A stretch of DNA of 64,000 nucleotides from Peristeroidobacter agariperforans. GTDB lineage: Bacteria > Pseudomonadota > Gammaproteobacteria > Steroidobacterales > Steroidobacteraceae. Under the pieces are notes generated by a model, which had not been told where the DNA came from, did not search any database, and saw only the letters and a program-made list of their open reading frames with translations. Numbering within the stretch: position 1 is the stretch's first letter; every line of letters starts with the position of its first letter. Where the stretch lies: contig NZ_RYFW01000002.1 of assembly GCF_004138335.1 (NCBI RefSeq), positions 1,593,501 to 1,657,500 on the forward strand. The letters are read 5' to 3'. Of this stretch, positions 1-8,054 are shown one piece after another. Both the position numbers and the translations under genes were made by a program.

Positions 1-3000
1 AAGGTGACGTTCGGACCCGCCGTAGCAGCGGCAGGAGCGTGGTGCTGATGCCCGTGCACGTGCTGTTCAGAGGTTTCCGTATCGTCGGCGATCTCTGCGG
101 GCAAGGCCTGAGCGGTGAGATGCTGATGCTCTGCCGGCTGGTTCGCTGCCACGATTTCTCGCGTTGCCGCTTCATTTGCAACGAGGCGAGTCTCCTGTGT
201 CGGGATGGCGCGCATCGCGCTGCCACCGCCACCGCCGGCGAGCCAATCCTGAGAAATCAGATCCATGTATTCGTGCCAGCGCCAGAAGACAGGATCGACC
301 GGTGCGCCGGCGGTCGTCGCCATGTCGCCGCCGATACGGTTGTGCACGTTGCTGTGCATCGGCAGGTTCACCGCGCAACCCAAAGCATCGCGGTCCGGGA
401 AGTCGAGCAGATCATTCTGGCCGCCCCCGGTTTCGCACGCTGTGCCATTGCTCGGGCGCGCTGTTGCACCACCGGCCAGCGTGAAGTAGCTCGGTCGCGG
501 TGTCAGAACATACGTGCCGAGACGATTGGCGTGGTTCACGTCGGCGCCGGTGGGCAGCGGGGTACCTGGATCCCAGGGGACGACCAGCGGATAACCGAAC
601 TCCTGACGCCAGTTGTTGAAGCGATCCACGAACTCGCGATGGAAGTCGAACAGCGTGCTGCCGTAGTTCGGCACACCTGGCATCCAGTCGCGGTGCCATG
701 CGCTGTGATCGTTGCGTACGCGGCCTCTATTACCAGCACCCGGGTGATTGCTGGTGTAGAAGTCTTCCGCTTGTCTTCCGATGTTCGTCGAGTTGCGTTC
801 GACACTGACGATGATCTGAGCCGAGCAGCTCGCACCGCCGGCCTGAACGTTTACGGACACCGTACGGTCGGCAGGCCCGCTGTTCTGGGGGTGACGCTGG
901 CTCGCCAGCGGCTTCCAGTAGAAGTCGAGCTGCTGCGTCTGGAAGTTCGCCGGCGTCATTGCCGTGGCCGACCACGGCTGCGCCGTGCTTTCCTGATAGT
1001 CGCGAATGATGTCACCCGATACCGTCCACTGATAGGCGATCGGGGTGCCGCCGCCAGTGACATTCGCGGTGTAGACAGCGCGCTGTCCAACGTTCATGAC
1101 CGCAGCACCACCGGTGATCGACACGGTGCAGACGCCGCCCGCGCTAAGCGTTGTAGCGTTCACAGCGGCAGATTGCGCGGACTCATTGGCGGGGACGGCG
1201 TTGTCACGCGCGGAGACTCGGTAGCTGTACGTCGTGCTCGGCGCCCGACCTGAGTCGACGAACGTTGCCGTTGGCGAAGTGCCGACCTGTACGCCATCGC
1301 GGAACACGCGATAGCCGGCAAGCCCAGAGCCGCCGGTATCCGTCGACGCCTGCCACGACAGGGATACGGTGCTCGCGGTGGTGCTCGTGACCTGGAGGTT
1401 TTGAGGCACGCTCGGTGCAATTGTATCCACCGGAGCCGAGGTGGTTGTCCCAGTAACCGGGCCGGCAGGCGCGGACTCGTTCGCCGGCGAGGCGTTGTCG
1501 AACGCCACGACGGTATAGCTGTGCGATGTGTTCTGTGCGCGGCCGGAGTCCGTGAAGTTGGTGCTGCCGGTCGAGCCGATGGGGGCAACTCCGCTGTCGC
1601 GGAAGATGCGATAGCCAGCCAGCCCAGATCCACCCGTATCCGTTGAGGCCGACCAGCCGAGCGAAATCGAGGAGGAAGTGGTGCCAGTGACCGAGAGATT
1701 TTGAGGTGTCGTCGGCGCGGTCACATCGGCCGCGGGGCCGGTCGACACCGTGAGATTCACCGTCGTGCCGGTCGCAACGCTAGCGCCTGCGATCGGAGTC
1801 TGACTGATCACCGACCCGCTGGGCACTGAAGCACTGCTCTGTGAGGTGATGGTTCCGACGACCAGGCCTGCGGCTGTGATATTCGACTGGGCGGTGCTCT
1901 GCGTCTGGCCGACGACATTCGGTGTGAGGACGGTGGCAGCACCCGAACCGCTGACCCGGACGTTGTCGAACTCAGCAGTCGATACGGATCCGTCCAGACG
2001 GCTCGTGACCGCGAGGCCTACGTAGATCGTGGCAGGCATGGTTATCGTCGCCTGGCCGATCTGGGTCCAGTTGGTGCCATCCTGACCCGCGAATACGGTG
2101 AAGGTGTTATTGGCGCGGGTCAGGCGTATCCAGCCGGGCCGGGTGACGCGGGATGCAGCTTCCACGGTCGCCGAAGCGCCGCCGGTGTTTGCTCGAGAAA
2201 TCATGCCGGGGTAGCCGGCGCTGCGAATGTACGAGTAGGCGTGGCGCGAATTCGCGGTCAGCGATTCGCGCATCATGATGCCGGCTTTGGTGAGCGAAGA
2301 GTGCGCGGCAGTCAGGCCCGGCAGGCGAGCGGCGACGTCGACGTTTCCGGAAAGCTGGACGTAGCCGAAGTGCATTTCGTCCGCGGTGCCGCCAATGTCG
2401 GCGCCCGAACCAACGATCGTGATCACACCGTTGGCCTGTATCATCGAACCTGCGGCGCCGACCGCACCGACATCAGTGCTGGTGTTGAGCACCAAAGGCT
2501 GTGGCTCTGCCGGCGGTGTGCCGCCTGAACCCGACGAGACGACGAGATTGATCGATGAGCCTGAAGCGACGGATGCACCGGCCGCGGGGTTCTGACTGAT
2601 GACGGAACCGGCAGGCACCGAAGCACTGCTCTGGGTGGAGACGGTGCCCAACGACAAGCCAGCATTGTTGATAGCGAGTTCTGCCGCAGCCTGCGTCTGG
2701 CCAAGCACGTTCGGCACGGTGACGGAAGCCGAGGGCGTCGTCACGGACAACGAATTGCTCTGTGCGGACTGATTCGGCGGATTCGCCAGGTCAACTGCGC
2801 TCACGCCGTACGAATACGTGGTGTTCGGAGAGACGGTCGTGTCGTTGTATTGGGGCGTGCTGGTCGTACCGATCGGATTCATTCCGCCGTTACGGAATAC
2901 GTGGTACTCGGCCAGACCGGCGCCGCCAGTATCGTTCGACGCATCCCACTCGAGGCCCACGCTGTTGGAAAACACCGCGGTCGTGCGCAGATTCTGCGGA

Positions 3001-3656
3001 ACAGAGGGTGCGGCAGTATCGGGGATGGCCGAGGAGCCGCTCACCGTGATGTTGTCGAACACGGCGGTAGCGAGTGTCCCGTCGACTCGGCTGGTAACCG
3101 CCAGGCCGACGAACACGGAGGTGGGCAGTGAGAGCGTCGTCTGGCCAACCTGCGTCCACGTCGTGCCATCGGCGCCCGTGTACGCGGTGAATGTATTGCC
3201 AGCACGGGTCAGCCGCATCCAGCCCGGCCTTACAGCAGCCGGCCCGGCGACCGTGGTGGAAGCACCGCCCTGCGCACCACGGAAGATCAGCCCTGAGTAG
3301 CCTCCCGAGCGAATGAACGAATAGGCGTGCGGAGCATTGGCGGCCAGCGAGCCGCGAATCATCAGACCTGCCTTGGTCTGGGTCGAATGAGTGCGGGTCA
3401 TCTCGGGCAGGCGGCCGATGATCTCGACGTCGCCCGAGACTTCGATATAGGCAAAGTGCATCTCATCGGCAGTGCCGCCAATGTCGACTCCGGATGCGTT
3501 GATCGTGACCGTGCCGCTGCCGGTGGCCGTGGAGCCCGCGGCGCCAACGGCACCGACGTCGATTCCTGTCCATGACTGAGACCACGAAAGAGCCGGCAGG
3601 AAAAGGGCGAGTAATGCGATCGAAGCGAGAACTCGGATCGCCTTCAAACAATGCAT
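1..3656 (-). CDS. Secreted multidomain protein with tyrosinase-type copper domain (3' end outside window)
   Basis: The gene is open for 1218 codons and runs off the left edge, so the C-terminus is missing. The start at 3656 is followed by a signal peptide (about residues 1-26). Order seen: lectin-like/DUF1349-type domain (29-208), Fn3 (212-305), PASTA (308-375), a second lectin-like domain (384-565), PASTA (573-639), two Fn3 (643-835), an Ig/PKD-like stretch (836-950), a tyrosinase central domain (about 960-1135) and a His-rich tail. CuB-type ligands are H1101, H1105 and H1128 in an HxxxH...DPVFWRWH context, with the 4/23 spacing of tyrosinases. On the CuA side H1006 lies in FDFHREF, but the position nine residues upstream is Asn, so that half is less certain. 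Family knowledge suggests phenol oxidation or an oxygen-binding type-3 copper site; the modules suggest extracellular binding. Substrate unknown. Confidence 0.85.
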   Translation of the reverse strand, partial: MHCLKAIRVLASIALLALFLPALSWSQSWTGIDVGAVGAAGSTATGSGTVTINASGVDIGGTADEMHFAYIEVSGDVEIIGRLPEMTRTHSTQTKAGLMIRGSLAANAPHAYSFIRSGGYSGLIFRGAQGGASTTVAGPAAVRPGWMRLTRAGNTFTAYTGADGTTWTQVGQTTLSLPTSVFVGLAVTSRVDGTLATAVFDNITVSGSSAIPDTAAPSVPQNLRTTAVFSNSVGLEWDASNDTGGAGLAEYHVFRNGGMNPIGTTSTPQYNDTTVSPNTTYSYGVSAVDLANPPNQSAQSNSLSVTTPSASVTVPNVLGQTQAAAELAINNAGLSLGTVSTQSSASVPAGSVISQNPAAGASVASGSSINLVVSSGSGGTPPAEPQPLVLNTSTDVGAVGAAGSMIQANGVITIVGSGADIGGTADEMHFGYVQLSGNVDVAARLPGLTAAHSSLTKAGIMMRESLTANSRHAYSYIRSAGYPGMISRANTGGASATVEAASRVTRPGWIRLTRANNTFTVFAGQDGTNWTQIGQATITMPATIYVGLAVTSRLDGSVSTAEFDNVRVSGSGAATVLTPNVVGQTQSTAQSNITAAGLVVGTITSQSSASVPSGSVISQTPIAGASVATGTTVNLTVSTGPAADVTAPTTPQNLSVTGTTSSSISLGWSASTDTGGSGLAGYRIFRDSGVAPIGSTGSTNFTDSGRAQNTSHSYTVVAFDNASPANESAPAGPVTGTTTSAPVDTIAPSVPQNLQVTSTTASTVSLSWQASTDTGGSGLAGYRVFRDGVQVGTSPTATFVDSGRAPSTTYSYRVSARDNAVPANESAQSAAVNATTLSAGGVCTVSITGGAAVMNVGQRAVYTANVTGGGTPIAYQWTVSGDIIRDYQESTAQPWSATAMTPANFQTQQLDFYWKPLASQRHPQNSGPADRTVSVNVQAGGASCSAQIIVSVERNSTNIGRQAEDFYTSNHPGAGNRGRVRNDHSAWHRDWMPGVPNYGSTLFDFHREFVDRFNNWRQEFGYPLVVPWDPGTPLPTGADVNHANRLGTYVLTPRPSYFTLAGGATARPSNGTACETGGGQNDLLDFPDRDALGCAVNLPMHSNVHNRIGGDMATTAGAPVDPVFWRWHEYMDLISQDWLAGGGGGSAMRAIPTQETRLVANEAATREIVAANQPAEHQHLTAQALPAEIADDTETSEQHVHGHQHHAPAAATAGPNVT

Positions 3657-3849
3657 GAAACCTCTCCCGTACGCTCATTGAACGGCCGGAGCCGTATAAC
3701 ACGAACTAAACTGCACGAATCAAGCCAGGATTTCGAAACTACTTAGCGAGTCACGGTTTGCTGTCAACGGTAAAAGGAACATTGGAAAATCCTCCGACAC
3801 TTTTCGATGCGAAGTCTATTGGTCATGAGTGCCGACGGAGGTAACGTCA

Positions 3850-4026
3850 TTGGATCAGGCCAGCGCAGATCACGCTCGAAAGAAAGATCGGAACGAGCAA
3901 AGCGATGGACTCGGCATGCTGGCGTTCCAGTCGCGGGTCTTCGGCATCACCGGCAACTTTTTTTTTGACGATCCGGAAGCGGGATTTAGTAAAACAGGTG
4001 CACGTCGCGTGGCCCTCATCAGTTGA
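3850..4026 (+). CDS. Candidate small ORF, 58 codons (doubtful)
   Basis: A good Shine-Dalgarno sequence (GGAGGTAA at 3837-3844) stands 5-7 bases before a TTG at 3850 that opens a 58-codon frame ending in TGA. The product would be hydrophilic, with a FFFDD stretch encoded across the T9 run, and resembles nothing I know. The ribosome site is the only positive evidence. The TTG start, short length and position in a promoter region argue against it. The T run could make the frame slip-prone if it is real. Confidence 0.2.
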   Translation: MDQASADHARKKDRNEQSDGLGMLAFQSRVFGITGNFFFDDPEAGFSKTGARRVALIS

Positions 4027-4127
4027 GATTTGAGTGTCGACTCGCCTGACAACCGCGGCGCGCGGGGGCGATGCGGCGAAGTGTGCGTGAGCTATAACGT
4101 ACTGATAAACAAAGATAAAATCCCAGT

Positions 4128-4143
4128 TGGTCCACCCCTTGCA
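4128..4143 (+). promoter_or_regulatory. Sigma-54 (-24/-12) promoter of the PEP-CTERM gene
   Basis: TGGTCCACCCCTTGCA has the GG and GC dinucleotides separated by exactly ten bases and matches the TGG-N8-TTGC frame of sigma-54 promoters. It lies 72 bases before the PEP-CTERM start. Known from the family: PEP-CTERM genes in many proteobacteria are driven by sigma-54 with the PrsK/PrsR system. The activator for this site is not identified in the window. Confidence 0.6.
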
Positions 4144-4215
4144 ATACTTGGAACCAGACGGCATGCGAGGCGGGCATGCAACAAACGAATTCCACCTCCG
4201 CCGGGAGCAAAAAAA

Positions 4216-4782
4216 ATGTTGGTTAAATCTTTGGGTAAGAAGCTTGCGGTTCTTACTGCACTCATGATGGGTGCTGTGGGTACTGCACAGGCTGTCCCGC
4301 AGTACTGGAGCGATTGGCAGATTGATTTCGACAAGGTGAGCACGGGCAACAGCTACACCTACACGCACGACATCACCGATGGTCCTTTCGGTTACCGTCC
4401 AGGTGTCGACACACTGTCTTACGCGGCGCTGACCATCGTGCTGGGCGACGACGCTCTGGGTGGCGATCTGCCGAAGTGGCTGCTTGGCGACGAAAAGGAA
4501 ACGGCGGGTTTTCGTTTCGACGGCGCATGGCAGACAGTGAAGAATCCCTCGGTCGACCTGCTCAGCGTGTTCGACTTCGTGGTGACCAGCCTGCTCAGCG
4601 CGGATGGCATCCTGGAAGTGAAGATCACCGCGAACAAGGGTGACTTCCTGTTCGGCATTTCGCGCCTCGAGGCTTGGGGCGATCGCGCTACGGCTGAAGT
4701 GCCGGAGCCCGCGACGCTCGGCCTGCTGGGGCTCAGCCTGCTCGGCATGGGCTTTGCTGCTCGTCGCCGTACGAACGGCTAA
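4216..4782 (+). CDS. PEP-CTERM sorting-domain protein
   Basis: A secreted protein of 188 residues. An N-terminal signal peptide (about 1-27, cleavage near AQA-VP) precedes a soluble domain of about 130 residues with no recognised enzymatic motif. The C-terminus has the sorting signal: VPEPATLGL, a hydrophobic stretch, then ARRRTNG. In known systems such proteins are cut by exosortase (EpsH/XrtA) and moved to the envelope or exopolysaccharide matrix. No exosortase gene is in the window. The start is the ATG after GGGAG (4203-4207). The gene is monocistronic, with a sigma-54-type promoter upstream and a strong terminator downstream. It is sandwiched between a lectin/tyrosinase protein and nucleotide-sugar genes, which fits a role in matrix or surface biology, but the specific function is unknown. 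Confidence 0.85.
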   Translation: MLVKSLGKKLAVLTALMMGAVGTAQAVPQYWSDWQIDFDKVSTGNSYTYTHDITDGPFGYRPGVDTLSYAALTIVLGDDALGGDLPKWLLGDEKETAGFRFDGAWQTVKNPSVDLLSVFDFVVTSLLSADGILEVKITANKGDFLFGISRLEAWGDRATAEVPEPATLGLLGLSLLGMGFAARRRTNG

Positions 4783-4816
4783 CAGCGAGCGCGCTCCTCC
4801 AAGAGGGTGAGCGATA

Positions 4817-4850
4817 AGAGCCCCGGAACGATGTTCCGGGGCTCTTTTAT
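4817..4850 (+). terminator. Rho-independent terminator after the PEP-CTERM gene
   Basis: A perfect 13-bp stem (4817-4829 with 4833-4845, 3-base loop, GC-rich core CCCCGG) is followed by a T-rich run. It lies 35 bases after the stop codon. This is the clearest intrinsic terminator in the window. Confidence 0.92.
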
Positions 4851-5025
4851 TTTGACCCACAGCTCGACCGCCGGGCGGCGTAAGTAGAGCACCGACGGGC
4901 GCCTGCGCAGGAAGGCTGAGTTGGCAAGGACCTAGCGCTCTCGCTGCATCGAGGAACCGTTTTGTTGGCGGCAGATTGTGCTTGCGAGCGGCGGCAACTC
5001 GTCGCCTCCTGCAGCAGGGTCCGCC

Positions 5026-6057
5026 ATGAAACAGCTCGATACCAAGCGCATTCTGGTCACCGGCGGCGCCGGCTTCTTGGGCTCTCACCTATGCGAACGG
5101 CTGGTGGCGGACGGCCACGACGTGCTGTGCGTGGATAATTTTTTCACGGGCTCCAAGAGCAACCTCGCTCGGGTTGCCGAACGGCCGGGCTTCGAGTTGA
5201 TGCGCCACGATGTCACTTTTCCGCTGTACGTGGAGGTGGACGAGATCTACAACATGGCGTGTCCGGCATCGCCGATTCACTACCAGCACGATCCGGTGCA
5301 GACCACCAAGACCAGCGTGCACGGCGCCATCAACATGCTGGGGCTCGCCAAGCGCGTGCACGCCAGAATCCTGCAGGCATCGACCTCGGAAGTTTATGGC
5401 GATCCTTCGGTGCATCCGCAGGTGGAGGAGTACTGGGGCAACGTCAATCCCGTGGGGCTGCGCTCGTGTTACGACGAAGGCAAGCGCTGTGCGGAGACGC
5501 TGTTCTTCGATTATCACCGCCAGCACAAGCTGCAGATCAAGGTCGCTCGCATCTTCAACACGTATGGACCGCGCATGCACCCCAACGACGGTCGCGTGGT
5601 GTCGAACTTCATCGTGCAGGCGCTGCGCAGCGAGCCCATCACCATCTATGGCGACGGCAGCCAGACGCGCTCGTTCTGTTACGTGGACGACATGGTCGCG
5701 GCGTTGCTGGCGCTGATGGACAGTGTCGATCACGTCACCGGCCCAATCAACATCGGTAATCCCTGCGAGTTCACGATGCTGGAGCTGGCGCAGGCGGTGC
5801 TCGATATCACCGGCTCGAAATCGAAGATCGTGCGCCAGCCGCTACCGGTCGACGATCCGCGGCAGCGGCGTCCCGATATAGAAAAGGCTCAGCAGCTGCT
5901 CGGCTGGACGCCGAAGGTGTCGCTGAAGGATGGTCTGTCGCGAACGGTGGAATATTTCGACCAGTTGCTGGGTGCGCCGAAAATCGCCATTACGGCTTCG
6001 CGCGCACCCATACCTGTACCGGTCGAGATCGATGCCCGCGCGAGCGCGCGGGCGTGA
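5026..6057 (+). CDS. uxs: UDP-glucuronate decarboxylase (UDP-xylose synthase)
   Basis: An extended short-chain dehydrogenase/reductase of 343 residues that converts UDP-glucuronate to UDP-xylose in the cytosol, supplying xylose for surface glycans. The N-terminal GGAGFLGSH is the NAD-binding GxxGxxG. TSEVYGDP supplies the active-site Ser/Glu region and SCYDEGKR the catalytic YxxxK, both typical of UXS rather than GalE. There is no N-terminal membrane segment, as in bacterial enzymes. The chosen ATG (5026) places the Rossmann motif about 12 residues in; an upstream in-frame start at 4978 would add 16 atypical residues. It ends four bases from the convergent glrR. With galE at 9.7-10.7 kb it forms part of a nucleotide-sugar neighbourhood around the glrKR operon. 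dTDP-glucose dehydratase is less likely given the UXS motifs. Confidence 0.92.
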   Translation: MKQLDTKRILVTGGAGFLGSHLCERLVADGHDVLCVDNFFTGSKSNLARVAERPGFELMRHDVTFPLYVEVDEIYNMACPASPIHYQHDPVQTTKTSVHGAINMLGLAKRVHARILQASTSEVYGDPSVHPQVEEYWGNVNPVGLRSCYDEGKRCAETLFFDYHRQHKLQIKVARIFNTYGPRMHPNDGRVVSNFIVQALRSEPITIYGDGSQTRSFCYVDDMVAALLALMDSVDHVTGPINIGNPCEFTMLELAQAVLDITGSKSKIVRQPLPVDDPRQRRPDIEKAQQLLGWTPKVSLKDGLSRTVEYFDQLLGAPKIAITASRAPIPVPVEIDARASARA

Positions 6058-6061
6058 GGGC

Positions 6062-7411
6062 TCAACGCTGCTTGAAGTCTTCCGGCGTCAGCTGGTGACG
6101 CGCGAGCAGCTTGTAGAAGTCCGTGCGATTGCGCTTCGCCAGGCGAGCCGCCTGACTCACGTTGCCGCCGGTGATCTGCAGGATCTGAGACAGATAGTTG
6201 CGGGTGAACTCGTCACGGGCCTCGTCGAAGGAGGGCAGGCGGGTCGGACCGCCGCCCAACGCGGCCTGCACCAGCTCCGCGCTGATGATCGGGCTGGTGG
6301 CGAGCGCGACGTTCTGCCGAACCACGTTTTCCAGCTGACGCACATTACCCGGCCAATCGGCGCTGACCAGCAGCTCGACCGCTTCCGGCGCGTAGATGTG
6401 ACGCTGCTCGCTGGTCTCCTGCGCGACCTTCTCGAGGAAGTGCGACACCAGCAGCGGCACGTCTTCGCGACGCTTCGCGAGCGATGGCATTTCGATGTGC
6501 ACGACGTTCAAGCGGTAGTACAGGTCCTCGCGGAAGTGACCGCCCATGATCAGTTGTTTCAGATCGCGGTGCGTCGCCGAGATGATGCGAACGTTGACCG
6601 TGGTCGCTTCGGTGCTGCCCACCGGACGGACCTGGTTTTCCTGCAGGACGCGCAGCAGCTTCACCTGCAGCCGCATCGGCATGTCGCCGATTTCATCGAG
6701 CAGCAGCGTGCCGCCGTCGGCCGCCTGGAACAGGCCGCGATGCTCGCGGATGGCGCCGGTGAAGGCGCCTTTCACGTGGCCGAACAGCTCGCTTTCGAGC
6801 AGGTTTTCGGCCATGGCGCTGCAATTGATGGCAACGAACGGACGGTTACGGCGCGGGCTGGCCTTGTGGATGGCCCGAGCCAGCAGCTCTTTGCCAGTGC
6901 CGCTCTCGCCGGTGATCATGACGCGCGCGTCGGTGCCGGCCACCATGTGGGCCTGCGCCATGCGTTCTTCCATCACGGCGCTGCGAGTGATGATTTCGCT
7001 GCGCCAGTCTTCGGTGGTATCGGCGAAGCCGGAAACCTTCAGCGCCTTCTGCACCTGATCGAGCAGTTCCTGCTTGTCGACCGGCTTGGTGAGGAACGCG
7101 AACGCGCCGCTCTGGGTCGCCTGCACCGCATCCGGAATCGTGCCGTGGGCGGTGAGGATGATGACTCGCAGGCCGGGAGCCCGGCTCTGGATTTCCTTGA
7201 GCAGGCCGATGCCGTCCATCTGATCCATGCGCAGATCGGTGATCACCAGATCGGGACGGACCCGGGCGAGAGCAGCCAAAGCCGCGGCGGCGCTTTCCAC
7301 CGCGTCGACTTCGTAGTTCTCGGCGCGCAGACGAATCGTGAGCAGCCGGAGCAACCCCGGATCGTCGTCAACGACCAGCAGGCGGGCTTTGCGTTTCACT
7401 TGGGGCGGCAT
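6062..7411 (-). CDS. glrR: Sigma-54-dependent response regulator GlrR/QseF
   Basis: An NtrC-type response regulator of 449 residues. The receiver domain (about 8-120) has the acidic pocket VVDDD and phospho-acceptor D59. The AAA+ domain has Walker A GESGTGKE and an intact GAFTGA loop, so it should contact and remodel sigma-54 RNA polymerase. The C-terminus carries a Fis-type helix-turn-helix. The partner kinase is GlrK, two genes upstream in the same operon, with the lipoprotein QseG between them, as in Enterobacteriaceae. The ATG at 7411 is chosen because it puts the receiver at the N-terminus. It overlaps the end of qseG by 44 bases, so coupled translation is likely. In enterics GlrR activates glmY; its targets here are unknown. 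Confidence 0.93.
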   Translation of the reverse strand: MPPQVKRKARLLVVDDDPGLLRLLTIRLRAENYEVDAVESAAAALAALARVRPDLVITDLRMDQMDGIGLLKEIQSRAPGLRVIILTAHGTIPDAVQATQSGAFAFLTKPVDKQELLDQVQKALKVSGFADTTEDWRSEIITRSAVMEERMAQAHMVAGTDARVMITGESGTGKELLARAIHKASPRRNRPFVAINCSAMAENLLESELFGHVKGAFTGAIREHRGLFQAADGGTLLLDEIGDMPMRLQVKLLRVLQENQVRPVGSTEATTVNVRIISATHRDLKQLIMGGHFREDLYYRLNVVHIEMPSLAKRREDVPLLVSHFLEKVAQETSEQRHIYAPEAVELLVSADWPGNVRQLENVVRQNVALATSPIISAELVQAALGGGPTRLPSFDEARDEFTRNYLSQILQITGGNVSQAARLAKRNRTDFYKLLARHQLTPEDFKQR

Positions 7412-8048
7412 CGCGATTGCCAGGGGGCGTGGGACTGCGTTCAATGATAGACCTCTCGATTTCTTTGATCGCGTCCAGCTTCTGCTGGGCTTCGGCGAGG
7501 GCACGGCGCAAACGTGCGTTCTCTTCGATCTGCGCCTGAATGCGCTTATCCGAGTTTGCCTGCGACCGGTGACGGTCGTCGAGTGTCGCAAGCAAACGAC
7601 GATTTTCGGCCTCGAGCTTCAATCTAACATCGGTTTCGTGCAGCAACACAGAGGCGAGCGTCCGCTCATCCTGCGTGAGCCGTTCTGGTGTGGCCAGCAG
7701 TGTTTCCAGCAAACGTTTGCCCTCCGAGGGACTACTTGCGGGATGGCCAGGCGTGACCAGTGCAACGGCATATCTCAGCGTGCTCGCCGTCGTCGGCGCG
7801 CGTGTGTATTCGCGCTCGACTTCGTAAAACAAATCGGCCTGGCGGGCCGGATCCGGCGTGCTCAAACCATTCATGATGTCCAGATAAGCGGGCGTATTGC
7901 CGCTCATCGGCGCGGGTGAGGGGGGCGCGCTCGCCGCGGAGTTTGCTTCCGATTGCTGGCGGAATTGATCCATGACCTCGCAACCCTGTAACAACAGGGT
8001 GGCGGCGCACGCGCATAGCAGCCCGATGGTGTGTTTGAGCTTCATCAT
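7368..8048 (-). CDS. qseG: QseG-like lipoprotein of the glr operon
   Basis: A lipoprotein of 226 residues: a short signal peptide ends in the lipobox LLQGC, and the mature protein begins Cys-Glu-Val. The C-terminal half (about 140-205) is rich in charged heptads and likely forms a coiled coil; the tail is Pro/Ala-rich. Its place between the kinase and regulator genes identifies it as the QseG/YfhG counterpart, an outer-membrane lipoprotein that in enterics interacts with the kinase QseE. Sequence conservation in this family is low, so the assignment rests on synteny plus the lipobox. It starts six bases after the glrK stop; two adjacent ATG codons (8048, 8045) are possible starts. Its 3' end overlaps glrR. 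Confidence 0.8.
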   Translation of the reverse strand: MMKLKHTIGLLCACAATLLLQGCEVMDQFRQQSEANSAASAPPSPAPMSGNTPAYLDIMNGLSTPDPARQADLFYEVEREYTRAPTTASTLRYAVALVTPGHPASSPSEGKRLLETLLATPERLTQDERTLASVLLHETDVRLKLEAENRRLLATLDDRHRSQANSDKRIQAQIEENARLRRALAEAQQKLDAIKEIERSIIERSPTPPGNRDAAPSETQSPPAGR

Positions 8049-8054
8049 GCGCCG

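Larger units (their letters stand above)
3657..4215. other. Intergenic region between the divergent tyrosinase-domain and PEP-CTERM genes
   Basis: This 559-bp stretch holds the promoters of both flanking genes. It contains a run of nine T at 3958-3966, a weak small-ORF candidate at 3850-4026 and the sigma-54-type promoter at 4128-4143. I see no RNA gene and no convincing terminator. Confidence 0.6.

Noticed and set aside
39-1253. A 404-codon open frame on the plus strand
   Set aside because: Antisense to the tyrosinase-domain gene in the same codon phase; composition rich in Arg, Ala, His and Val with no motif. An artefact of high GC.
1740-3590. Long imperfect DNA repeats in the first 3.6 kb (lectin-like and PASTA regions)
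   Set aside because: They encode duplicated protein domains of one gene and are not mobile elements or repeats of their own.
3958-3966. Run of nine T as a possible phase-variation tract
   Set aside because: It is in an intergenic region or a doubtful ORF, and single homopolymers are common in promoters.
3847-5088. A 413-codon minus-strand frame over the PEP-CTERM gene and the start of uxs
   Set aside because: It lies opposite two clear genes, has no domain, and its only protein-like part is a hydrophobic tail at 3847-3910 without a credible start.
5930-7447. A 505-codon plus-strand frame
   Set aside because: Antisense to glrR; Gln/Arg-rich translation typical of the opposite strand of an Asp/Leu-rich gene.
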